From assembly GCA_016720655.1 (NCBI GenBank), contig JADKKE010000003.1, forward strand, positions 124,001 to 188,000: a stretch of DNA of 64,000 nt. Reading direction: 5' to 3'. The DNA comes from Bacteroidota bacterium. Lineage in GTDB: Bacteria; Bacteroidota; Bacteroidia; AKYH767-A; 2013-40CM-41-45. A program made the position numbers and the translations under genes. This document shows, piece after piece, positions 48,489-55,799 of this stretch. The notes under the pieces were generated by a model. That model was not told where the DNA came from. It did no database searches and saw only the letters and a list, made by a program, of their open reading frames with translations. Numbering within the stretch: position 1 is the stretch's first letter; every line of letters begins with the position of its first letter.

Positions 48489-49262
48489 TGTTCAACGTTC
48501 AACGTTCAAGGTTCAAGGTTGGTTATTTGTTGCATAGTTAAAAGTTCTGCTTCGAAAAAATTGAATGAGCAATTTGAACGCCTCACAGGATGGAATCAAT
48601 GAGGATTATTTTTTGAATTTGGAACCTTTTAGTTCAGAATTTTTGAGGTAGTTAATTAAACTGCCAATTTGCGCACCAATGAGTTTTAAATCTTCAATTA
48701 ACACATTTGATTCCTGTTCTGTGATAATTTTTTGATCGGTAGCAATAATAACTTGTGATAAAAGCTCGCCTGCTGATCCTTTTGAAATGAATAAAAACTG
48801 AACAAATTCTTTATTTCCGGACCGTTCAAATCCTTCTGAAATATTTGACAGAATTGAAATTGCAGCTCTGGTCATTTGATCACGTAGAACAAAGTATTTA
48901 TTAAATTCATTGGAGTAAGTTATTCCAAAAACTTTATTGGAAATAATTCGGGCTCTTTTCCAGATTTCAAGATCTTGAAATGAATTCGCTGTTGCCATGT
49001 CAACTTTATTTTAAATTCAAAGGACGGGGCATTATTTTTATTAGGCAACCAAAACAAGCAGGTTAATATAATATCTTTTAAATGCTTGGGTTCTTGAATT
49101 GATTTTATTAAAAAACATCCGACACCAAAATGCACGAATTGGCTTGGGATGCAGATTCGTTATTAAACTCATAAACTTTCTACAAAATTTTATTCATTGA
49201 GCTAACAATCGAACACTTAACTCATCACTTAACGTTGAACCTTAAACTTTAAACCTTAAACT
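48489..49262. repeat. Heptad inverted-repeat element 3, enclosing the four-helix-bundle gene
   Basis: Left arm 48489-48523 is TGTTCAA, CGTTCAA, CGTTCAA, GGTTCAA, GGTTGGT. Right arm 49209-49262 is TTGAACC, TTAAACT, TTAAACC, TTAAACT, plus looser units upstream (TCGAACA, CTTAACT, CTTAACG). Aligned, the arms match at about 25 of 35 positions. The spacer is about 685 bp and holds the bIVP-like gene 48606-48998. The left arm lies 58 bp before the metB-like gene start and the right arm 4 bp before the nadD stop. Same polarity as the other elements: GTT arm, spacer, AAC arm. Confidence 0.8.
48606..48998 (-). CDS. Four-helix-bundle protein (bIVP / S23-like)
   Basis: 130 residues. The opening FQDLEIWKRARIISNKVFGIT and the long Lys/Glu-rich helices (RDQMTRAAISILSNISEGFERSGNKEFVQFLFISKGSAGELLSQ) are hallmarks of the four-helix-bundle family found as 23S rRNA intervening-sequence proteins (S23) and as Avd-like proteins of diversity-generating retroelements. 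It is not inside an rRNA gene, and no reverse transcriptase or variable-repeat gene is in the window. It sits inside heptad element 3. The name describes the fold; the activity is unknown, though relatives bind nucleic acid. Confidence 0.88.
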   Translation of the reverse strand: MATANSFQDLEIWKRARIISNKVFGITYSNEFNKYFVLRDQMTRAAISILSNISEGFERSGNKEFVQFLFISKGSAGELLSQVIIATDQKIITEQESNVLIEDLKLIGAQIGSLINYLKNSELKGSKFKK

Positions 49263-49266
49263 CACT

Positions 49267-49839
49267 TCACTTATAAAACCCCATATCCTCCACATATTCC
49301 CATACACTTTGGGGGAGCATGTAGCGTATGTCTTTTTTGTCTTTAATGGAGTCGCGGATGAAAGTGGAGGAGAGTTCCATGCGTGGAGCATTGACAAGCT
49401 TTACTTGCGGGTGTGAAAATAATGGGCTGGTCTTTTCTCCATCGCGTGGATAGACATAGAGTTCATGACCGTCAAGAATCTGCTCGTAATTTTTCCATTT
49501 GTGAAACGTTTCAATATTATCGCTGCCGAGCAACAGCACAAATTTATCAGTCGGATATTTTTCCTGTAAATAAGCCAGTGTATGAATGGTATAACTTGGT
49601 CGGGGCAACTTAAATTCAATGTCGGAAGCTTTCAGTTTGCGGTTGTCGCCAATGGCAAGTTTCACTAATGTAAGACGATGGTAATCCTGAAGCAAACTGC
49701 TTTTTACTTTCAACGGATTGTGAGGCGAAACAATAAACCACACCTGATCAAGGTCTGTAAATTCAGCCATATAGCCTGCAATCACCATGTGCCCGTTATG
49801 GACAGGATTGAAGGAGCCGAAGAATAAACCGATTTTCAT
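49267..49839 (-). CDS. nadD: Nicotinate-nucleotide adenylyltransferase
   Basis: 190 residues with the nucleotidyltransferase HxGH signature in LFFGSFNPVHNGHMV and ISSTFIRDSI-type SxTxxR motif near the C-terminus (LSSTFIRDSI). Catalyses nicotinate mononucleotide plus ATP to deamido-NAD, a late step of NAD synthesis. It is followed by gmk and yicC on the same strand, an order common in Bacteroidota, with a 61-bp gap to gmk. A heptad array ends 4 bp before its stop codon. Confidence 0.94.
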   Translation of the reverse strand: MKIGLFFGSFNPVHNGHMVIAGYMAEFTDLDQVWFIVSPHNPLKVKSSLLQDYHRLTLVKLAIGDNRKLKASDIEFKLPRPSYTIHTLAYLQEKYPTDKFVLLLGSDNIETFHKWKNYEQILDGHELYVYPRDGEKTSPLFSHPQVKLVNAPRMELSSTFIRDSIKDKKDIRYMLPQSVWEYVEDMGFYK

Positions 49840-49900
49840 GGTTACTTGAAAGGTAGAAATGCCGGAACGTTGCGCCAGACATTCTTTGGTGTGAAGGCAT

Positions 49901-50467
49901 TCACTTTAAAAATTCTTCTACTAATTTTTCTGCTTCATCAAGTGCTTTGGGCAGGTCGTCGTTAATGATTATTTTATCAAAACGGAAAGCATACGTGATT
50001 TCGTGTTCTGATTTTGCAATTCGTGCTTTGAAGGATTCTTTTGTTTCGGAGTTCCGTGCTTTCAATCGCTGATGTAAAGCCTCCACTGAGGGTGGCATGA
50101 CGAATACAGCCAGCAACATTTGTCCGAAAATTTTTTTGATTTTTAATCCACCTTCCACATCCACATCAAAAATGGCCACTTTGTGATCGTTCCATATTTT
50201 ATCGATCTCGGATTTTAAAGTTCCATAAAAGCGATCCGTGTACACTTCTTCCCATTCTACAAACTCATCGTTGGCAATACGTTTTTTAAATTCATCGACG
50301 GAAATAAAATGATAATCTTTTCCATCTGTTTCGTTCGCGCGTTGCGGACGCGTCGTTGCTGAAACGGAAAATTCTATCTTCGGATTGGTTTGCAGGAGGT
50401 GATGCACAATGGTTGTTTTTCCACTGCCGGATGGTCCACAAAAAAGTAACAGCTTTCCTTGCATCAT
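49901..50467 (-). CDS. gmk: Guanylate kinase
   Basis: 188 residues. P-loop GPSGSGKTT at the N-terminus, then the GMP-binding region with RPQRANETDGKDYHF and the VDVEGGLKIKK segment (D of the QGA/DVEG motif), and SEHEITYAFRFDKII at the C-terminus. Converts GMP to GDP in the cytosol. It begins 2 bp after the yicC stop, so the two are translationally coupled. Confidence 0.96.
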   Translation of the reverse strand: MMQGKLLLFCGPSGSGKTTIVHHLLQTNPKIEFSVSATTRPQRANETDGKDYHFISVDEFKKRIANDEFVEWEEVYTDRFYGTLKSEIDKIWNDHKVAIFDVDVEGGLKIKKIFGQMLLAVFVMPPSVEALHQRLKARNSETKESFKARIAKSEHEITYAFRFDKIIINDDLPKALDEAEKLVEEFLK

Positions 50468-50469
50468 CC

Positions 50470-51342
50470 TTAAAGAATATTCAGGACCTGTTCTTTGATT
50501 CGTTCGAGTTCGTCTTTCATGCCTACAACAGCTTTCTGCATATTGGCATCATTGGCTTTTGAACCGATCGTGTTCACTTCACGCCCGATTTCCTGTCCGA
50601 TGAAGGATAGTTTCTTTCCTCCGGAAGGGTCTTCATTCATTGTTTTCAGGAAGTAACTCAGGTGACTCTTCAGCCTGACTTTCTCTTCTGAAATATCGTA
50701 TTTCTCTATATAGAATATTAATTCCTGCTCAAGGCGGTTCCGGTCAATGTTGTTGACCTGGATAAATTCTTCAAGATTCAACTGAAGTCTCTTTCTTACC
50801 AGTTCAATTCTGCCTGCTTCAAAAGGCTCAAGTTCTTTCAGTCCGGCTTCGATTGCTTCAAGTCTTTCATTGAGATCAACCGAAATGGACTTTCCTTCCA
50901 TTTTGCGGAAATCCTGAAAAGCGATAAGTGCTTTATCAATTGCCTGCTTTACTGCGGTCCATTCTTCCTCTTCCAGCAAACTTTTTTCGGCACTCATAAC
51001 ATCCGGCAAACCAAGTATAACCTTGAGGAAATTTGGAGGAGGTAATTTCAAGTCATCCGAAATGACCTTTAGTTCTTCGTAATAGGCTTTCACAAGGGAA
51101 GCATTGATACTGCTTTTCTTGGGTGCTTCCTGCGATTCAAGGGAAATGGAACATTCTACTTTTCCACGCTCGATTTGTCGGCTCAGGTCTGAGCGAATCT
51201 CAAATTCTTTTTCACGGTAAAGTGATGGTAATCGCAAGGTAAGGTCGAAAAACTTGCTGTTGACCGATTTGATTTCAACGGAAATGGTCTTATTTCCATA
51301 TTCGACAGCTGCGCTGCCAAAGCCGGTCATGGAGCGAATCAT
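50470..51342 (-). CDS. yicC: YicC family protein
   Basis: 290 residues starting MIRSMTGFGSAAVEYGNKTISVEIKSVNSKFFD, the typical YicC N-terminus. The C-terminal half (RLELQELI... SYFLKTMNEDPSGGKKLSFIGQEIGREVNTIGSKANDAN) matches the DUF1732/YloC domain. YicC/YloC family members are RNA endonucleases that help degrade specific small RNAs in other bacteria. It heads the yicC-gmk-nadD unit. Confidence 0.95.
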   Translation of the reverse strand: MIRSMTGFGSAAVEYGNKTISVEIKSVNSKFFDLTLRLPSLYREKEFEIRSDLSRQIERGKVECSISLESQEAPKKSSINASLVKAYYEELKVISDDLKLPPPNFLKVILGLPDVMSAEKSLLEEEEWTAVKQAIDKALIAFQDFRKMEGKSISVDLNERLEAIEAGLKELEPFEAGRIELVRKRLQLNLEEFIQVNNIDRNRLEQELIFYIEKYDISEEKVRLKSHLSYFLKTMNEDPSGGKKLSFIGQEIGREVNTIGSKANDANMQKAVVGMKDELERIKEQVLNIL

Positions 51343-51374
51343 GGTGGTGGTTTAAATGTGCCAACAAAAATACG

Positions 51375-52270
51375 TTAAGATTTGGCTTTACCAAGCGATG
51401 GCAGATTCACAAGGTATACTCCGGCAAAAATAAGTAAGCATGCCAGAATTTGTACAGAACTTATCACTTCCTGCAAAATCAGTAGCGAAATCAGGGTGGC
51501 GAACAAAGGCTGGAGATAAATATAAAAGCTCACCACCGAAGCTGAAAGATGCATGAGTCCGTAAGTGTTGAGGAGATAGGCAAAAAATGTAGTGAAGATC
51601 AGAACAAAGACCACCGATAACCATACCGCGGGTGTGAAGGTGTGCCATTGGACCTCAAGCAAACCTGCACTGCCAAAAGGAAGTACAAGTAGGAGTCCAA
51701 AAACAAAAGTCCATTTAATCACTTGCCAGGTGTCGTACTTCTTCATCAGCTTTTTCGCCCGAACCATGTACAATGCATACGATGCAGCATTGATGAAAAC
51801 CATAAGATCACCCATGGCCGTAGGTTTTCCAGAGCTGTGCCGGTATTGTAAAATCAATGTTACCGCTCCGGCAAGCCCTAAGGCGATTCCCGCGGATTGA
51901 ATCCAACGCAGATGTTCTTTGAGAAACAAAAATGCCATCAGCGTAACAAGGATAGGCGTTGAAGTCATGATCAAAGCTGCATTGATGTTCGATGTTCGGC
52001 TCAATCCTTCGAAGAAAAGCATTTGATTGATGGCGACACCAAATAAACCCAATTCAAAAAACCGAAAATAATCCTTGCGTTCAATTTTATCCTTCCCTCC
52101 GGTGCACGATCAAGCAAAAAGAACAAAGCTGTTGCACACAATACACGCAAGAGAATAAAAGCAGCAGGCGGAATGTATTGTGGCATCGCAATCTTTGCAA
52201 TACTAAAATTCGCACCGTAAATCAGGTTGGCGATGAAGATGGAGAGGTGTGCTTTGCGATGTTCAGACAT
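51375..52270 (-). CDS. EamA-type DMT transporter (one frameshift)
   Basis: About 299 residues, start ATG 52270. Ten membrane helices in two EamA repeats: FIANLIYGANFSIAKIAMP in the first half, and INQMLFFEGLSRTSNINAALIMTSTPILV plus VVFVLIFTTFFAYLLNTYGL in the second. The frame breaks near 52093-52094; restoring one A in a GGAAGG run rejoins it. An annotated longer start at 52372 would translate the heptad array and is rejected. DMT exporters move small metabolites (amino acids, nucleosides or drugs); the substrate is not readable. Confidence 0.85.
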
Positions 52271-52292
52271 TGGATTGTAATTGACCTTTCCG

Positions 52293-52684
52293 AGTTTCAG
52301 ATTCAGGGTTTCGTGTTCCGAGTTCCGTGTTCTGTGTTTAGATTGGTTGTATTCTTGATTCGCCCTGAACAATATTCAGCAATTAAAGCAAGTCTGCTCA
52401 TAACTATAAACTCCCGTTATTGGGTTATTAAGTTATTAGTTATTGTAGTCCACTCTCTAAACACAGAACTCGAAACTCTCAACCTCGAACGCTGAACTCA
52501 AAGAGAGTTAATAGTGAATAGTAAATGGTAAATAGTAGCCTATACTCATTAATAATGGGCACGCCAACTCTGAACCAGAAACCCTGAACCCTGAACCTCA
52601 TTTCTCATCCCGGATCCAATCATCAATCAACCCACACCCCCTCTAAACATAGAACACGAAACCCTGAACACGAAACCCGGAACA
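52293..52684. repeat. Composite heptad inverted-repeat cluster 4
   Basis: Seven arms fill the gap between the EamA start (52270) and the ArsC stop (52697). GTT-type arms are at 52293-52341 (seven heptads), 52415-52444 (AGTTATT type) and 52506-52540 (AGTTAAT, AGTGAAT, AGTAAAT, GGTAAAT, AGTAGCC). AAC-type arms are at 52399-52412, 52457-52498, 52563-52597 and 52643-52684. The first GTT arm pairs best with the last AAC arm (about 31 of 35 over five heptads); others pair locally. Alternating GTT/AAC order suggests several nested or serially inserted modules. Confidence 0.88.
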
Positions 52685-52696
52685 GTATAGTGAACA

Positions 52697-53050
52697 TTAT
52701 TTTTTTATTGAAAGCTTAGCCACCTCCACCACCTTTTTCGAATTCCCAATAAATATTTCTTTCCCCACAATCATCACCGGACGTTTCAGAAAAGTATATT
52801 CTTCAAGAATGTATTTGCGGTAGTCTTTTTCGGAGAGCGTCATTGTGTTTAGGCCCATGCTTCTGTATTTGAGAGCAACACGACTAAAAAGCGACTCTGC
52901 AGATCCTGCCAAACGAATCATTTCATCAAGCTGTGGTGCAGTAATTTTTTCCGTTTTAATATCCTGCAACACCACATCTTTCCCCGGTTTGATTTCTTTG
53001 AGTATACGCTGACACGTAGAACAGGTACTGAGGTGATAAATTTTTTTCAT
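52697..53050 (-). CDS. ArsC-family reductase-like protein
   Basis: 117 residues of the ArsC/Spx fold with the thioredoxin-like motif CSTC (STCSTCQRILKEI) near the N-terminus and LKRPVMIVGKEIFIGNSKK near the C-terminus. Family members are arsenate reductases or redox regulators. The Arg of the RP loop is present (LKRPV). Arsenate as substrate is possible but not proven. Probably monocistronic. Confidence 0.88.
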   Translation of the reverse strand: MKKIYHLSTCSTCQRILKEIKPGKDVVLQDIKTEKITAPQLDEMIRLAGSAESLFSRVALKYRSMGLNTMTLSEKDYRKYILEEYTFLKRPVMIVGKEIFIGNSKKVVEVAKLSIKK

Positions 53051-53120
53051 AAGCGCCTACAATGTGAGAAGTTTTTTGGAATTATTTTTTGGAGCGATCC
53101 GATATAATTCCACATCCACC

Positions 53121-53175
53121 AGCCCTCCTGTGCTCCGGTCGTCCCGCACAGGCTGGACTCCCTGCGCCCAGGGCT
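53121..53175. repeat. GC-rich palindromic patch
   Basis: A GC-rich island in an AT-rich gap. It holds a 7-bp inverted repeat CCTGTGC (127-133) and GCACAGG (146-152) with a 12-nt loop and a second small one (CCCTG...CAGGG). It could be part of a terminator or a relic of a mobile repeat; nothing fits well. Confidence 0.4.
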
Positions 53176-53206
53176 AGTTTAATTAATTAAAACGTCGAGC
53201 CGGGTT

Positions 53207-53341
53207 TTATTTCAAAAGAAAATAACCAAAGGCAAGCCAGAGTAATCCCTTGACTAAGAAAAAAAGAAACCCGATCAGACCTACTTTTTTCAGAAAGTCT
53301 TTTGGTTTGCCAAAAAGCCGTTTTTTTTCAGGAGCTGTCAC
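53207..53341 (-). CDS. Small single-helix membrane protein (GTG start)
   Basis: 44 residues read from a GTG at 53341, 27 bp after the CDF transporter stop and in the same frame, so read-through or coupling could translate it. The sequence has a basic N-terminus (KKRLFGKPKDFLKKV) followed by a 20-residue hydrophobic helix (GLIGFLFFLVKGLLWLAFGY). Such small proteins often bind a membrane partner. No family name is sure. It was missed because it is too short for ordinary frame listings. Confidence 0.5.
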   Translation of the reverse strand: MTAPEKKRLFGKPKDFLKKVGLIGFLFFLVKGLLWLAFGYFLLK

Positions 53342-53368
53342 ACTACAAAGAAATGAAAAAAACAGGAA

Positions 53369-54358
53369 TTATTCTTCGATTTTATGCTTGCTGTTTGTGG
53401 AAATATTTTCAACTGTCCATTCCACCTGTCTGACAAAAATATGTTTTCGTACAGCGCAATTTTGCTTGTTGCAAATTTTACATGAAAAATCGAGGCAGCC
53501 ATCGGTATGAACAAACAATTCCACACTTTCTCCAAAATGTTCACGGATCAATTTATCCAATTGGTCGATTTCAGCATGGGCTTCATGCACATTCAGAAAC
53601 CAGGGAACGGTCATGTGGCAGTCCAAATGTAGCATGCCGCCATATTTAATAATTCTAAGGTTGTGGAGATCGATCCAGTTTTCCTTTCGATTTTTCTGAA
53701 ATGAAGCCACAACTTTTTTTAAGAGTTCCGTATCAGCTTCATCCATAATTCCTGCGATTGAAGAACGGATGATTTTATAGCCGGTAAATATGATAAAGAA
53801 AGCAAAGCCCAATGCGACCGCACTGTCGAGCCAGGGTAATTTGGTGAAGAAAATGAGTATAAGACCAACAATAATCCCCAGGGTGGAGTAGGTATCGGAT
53901 TGCAAGTGTTTGCCACTGGCAACAAGAGCAAGTGAATTATTTGTTTTCCCCTTTCGAATGGCATAATAACCTACTGTAAAATTTACAATCGCAGTAATGC
54001 TTACGAGGTAAATCCCGTAGTCAAGTTTTCCGATCTCATGCGGATGTTGCAGATTGTTGATCGCTTCGTAGATAATAATTAATCCGGCAACCGAAATTAA
54101 TGTCCCTTCAATCGCGGCAGAAACAAATTCAACTTTTCCATGTCCGTAAGGATGATTTTCATCCTTTGGTTGAGCGCTCAGGTACAAACTGTACAAACCA
54201 ATGAAACCACTCACAACATTGATCGTGCTTTCCAGCGCGTCAGTTAAAATGGATACAGAGTTGGTGATATACCATGCGCCGAGTTTAATGATAAACAAGG
54301 CTACACTTACAGCTGCTACAAGTTTTTGGAAAGCAAAATTCTGCCGAGCAGTTGTCAT
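53369..54358 (-). CDS. Cation diffusion facilitator transporter with C-terminal Cys cluster
   Basis: About 329 residues, start ATG 54358 (a longer frame to 54406 lacks family similarity). Six helices with the metal-binding motifs of the CDF family: NSVSILTDALESTINVVSG (D in helix 2) and KHLQSDTYSTLGIIVGL (HxxxD in helix 5). The cytosolic C-terminal domain has HLDCHMTVPWFLNVHEAHAEIDQLDKLIREHFGESVELFVHTDGC, then a short tail with C, C, C and C (CLDFSCKICNKQNC) that is unusual and may bind Zn or another metal. It exports divalent metals out of the cytosol. A small membrane protein follows it. Confidence 0.9.
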   Translation of the reverse strand: MTTARQNFAFQKLVAAVSVALFIIKLGAWYITNSVSILTDALESTINVVSGFIGLYSLYLSAQPKDENHPYGHGKVEFVSAAIEGTLISVAGLIIIYEAINNLQHPHEIGKLDYGIYLVSITAIVNFTVGYYAIRKGKTNNSLALVASGKHLQSDTYSTLGIIVGLILIFFTKLPWLDSAVALGFAFFIIFTGYKIIRSSIAGIMDEADTELLKKVVASFQKNRKENWIDLHNLRIIKYGGMLHLDCHMTVPWFLNVHEAHAEIDQLDKLIREHFGESVELFVHTDGCLDFSCKICNKQNCAVRKHIFVRQVEWTVENISTNSKHKIEE

Positions 54359-54426
54359 TCTTAAATTGATTTGAGTGCAAGTTACAAAGCGGATAGTAGA
54401 ATGCAAGCAGCACCGGACTTAAGATC

Positions 54427-54602
54427 GGTTCAAAGTTCAGGGTTGGCCTGTGGAGATAAAAAGGTATATACATTATTCAGCGTTTATTCAGAGCCAACAA
54501 AGAACACCGGATTCTAATCACTATTTTTATACGTTAGTACTTCCAATCTGTCCACCTATAACCCGAAACTCTAAACTCCAAACCCGAAACCAACTTCAAA
54601 CT
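54427..54602. repeat. Heptad inverted-repeat element 5
   Basis: Left arm 54427-54447: GGTTCAA, AGTTCAG, GGTTGGC. Right arm 54556-54602: CTATAAC, CCGAAAC, TCTAAAC, TCCAAAC, CCGAAAC, then a looser CAACTTC and TCAAACT. It lies between the CDF start and the DinB stop; the right arm overlaps the DinB stop codon (54596-54598). Only three left heptads survive. Confidence 0.78.
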
Positions 54603-55114
54603 CTCACCAGTGCCGATGGCAATCCCATCGCCCTTCTCCACGCGGCAAGCTGCCCAAGATGCATGGCTTCATGGTTGACGCACATAAAAATTGTCAGATC
54701 AAGCAATGTGGGCATGAGTTTCCCGAATCGCCAGGTGAATTGTGCATTGAGCTCTTCCGGAGTTTTTTCCAGAAGTTTGTTTTTCACTTTATCATGTTGT
54801 TTTTCCAGTTCCATTAATAAGTCCCTTTTCAATGGATACTTTTTCTCATCCGGATCCGGCATGCGTGGATCGCCCGGACCTTTTCTTAAAAACAAATCAG
54901 CCCATCCCGGAGGCATTTCAATTGTTCCGCCCAGATCTTCTGCCATCATCGCACTTCCGCTAACCAAATGTCCTAGTGTAAACGCCGGGTGATTCACCAA
55001 TCCCTCTGCCGGAATTAAAGTCATCTGATTTTCTTCAAGATCCCGTACCAGTTCATTCGTATAAATCAAATTGAAATCGTATTGTCGGAGGATCGCGGTG
55101 ATTGGGAGATGCAT
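54596..55114 (-). CDS. DinB-family four-helix protein
   Basis: 172 residues of the DinB_2/DUF664 type. The helix after LIYTNELVRDLEENQMTLIP, the metal-type His in NHPAFTLGHLVSG and the C-terminal pair in CVNHEAMHLGQLAAWRRAMG give the three-His site. Its stop codon lies in the right arm of heptad element 5 and its start is 7 bp from heptad element 6, so it is boxed between repeats. Function unknown beyond the family. Confidence 0.88.
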   Translation of the reverse strand: MHLPITAILRQYDFNLIYTNELVRDLEENQMTLIPAEGLVNHPAFTLGHLVSGSAMMAEDLGGTIEMPPGWADLFLRKGPGDPRMPDPDEKKYPLKRDLLMELEKQHDKVKNKLLEKTPEELNAQFTWRFGKLMPTLLDLTIFMCVNHEAMHLGQLAAWRRAMGLPSALVRV

Positions 55115-55120
55115 GGATAT

Positions 55121-55237
55121 TGGTTGTTGGATGTTGGTGGTTAGTGGTTAGTGGTTGATGCTATCTGCTAATGGCTATCCTTGCAGCAATTTGCTACTGC
55201 ATACTAACCACCAACCACCAACCACCAACCACCAACA
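55121..55237. repeat. Heptad inverted-repeat element 6
   Basis: Left arm 55121-55155: TGGTTGT, TGGATGT, TGGTGGT, TAGTGGT, TAGTGGT. Right arm 55203-55237: ACTAACC, then ACCAACC three times, and ACCAACA. Shifted alignment gives 29 of 35 pairs. The spacer is 47 nt. The element begins 7 bp upstream of the DinB start and ends 123 bp before the YbjQ gene, so it stands in a divergent promoter region, unlike the others. Confidence 0.88.
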
Positions 55238-55359
55238 ACAAGCACTTTAAAGTACAATAATAGTTCGACTTTTTAGACACCGTTTTTTAATTACGAAATA
55301 ACTCAACCAATCATCACCTAGCAAATCACTATCTTGCATCCGCAAAAACAACACAACCA

Positions 55360-55689
55360 ATGGACAAAAGAATGATCACGACTGCGCTTACTCTGGATGG
55401 GTACCGCATTGTTGAAACAATGGGAGTTATACGTGGCATTACAGTTCGTAGCCGCAGTATTCTCGGAAATATTGCTGGCGGATTTCAAACTATTTTTGGT
55501 GGTAGCATCAGTATTTACAAAGAATTGTGCGAACAAACACGACTCGAAGCGTTTGAAGAAATGGTGCAACATGCAGAACAACTGGGTGCCAATGGAATAA
55601 TCAGTATGCGTTACGATGCGAATGAAGTGATGAATGGTGTCACAGAAGTTCTTGCATATGGTACTGCCGTGAGAGTTGAAAAAATATAA
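55360..55689 (+). CDS. YbjQ / UPF0145 family protein
   Basis: 109 residues with the YbjQ signature GITVRSRSILGNIAGGFQTIFGG, then EAFEEMVQHAEQLGANGIISMRYDANEVMNGVTEVLAYGTAVRVE. It is thought to be a small oligomeric heavy-metal or ligand-binding protein; its true role is not known. Start ATG 55360, although a second Met is five codons in. It is convergent with the BNR/kelch gene, with a shared hairpin terminator between them. Confidence 0.92.
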   Translation: MDKRMITTALTLDGYRIVETMGVIRGITVRSRSILGNIAGGFQTIFGGSISIYKELCEQTRLEAFEEMVQHAEQLGANGIISMRYDANEVMNGVTEVLAYGTAVRVEKI

Positions 55690-55734
55690 TCTCAAGCCGG
55701 AACAACGACTATAATTTACCGGAATCCGGAAATT

Positions 55735-55777
55735 AAAAAACCGTTTGCGCACCACCCGGGTGCACAAACGGTTTTTT
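55735..55777. terminator. Bidirectional terminator between convergent genes
   Basis: A 13-bp perfect outer stem AAAAAACCGTTTG / CAAACGGTTTTTT with an inner GCACC/GGTGC stem. It gives T-runs on both strands and serves the YbjQ gene (plus) and the T9SS kelch gene (minus). Confidence 0.92.
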
Positions 55778-55799
55778 ATATTTCGATTCCGCAGACTAC

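Noticed and set aside
48606..48998. rRNA intervening sequence
   Set aside because: The family is known from 23S rRNA insertions, but there is no rRNA sequence on either side.
52271..52372. Longer N-terminus for the EamA transporter
   Set aside because: The extra 34 residues are a translation of the heptad array (repetitive Asn/Glu/His/Arg) and have no family similarity; ATG 52270 fits the family.
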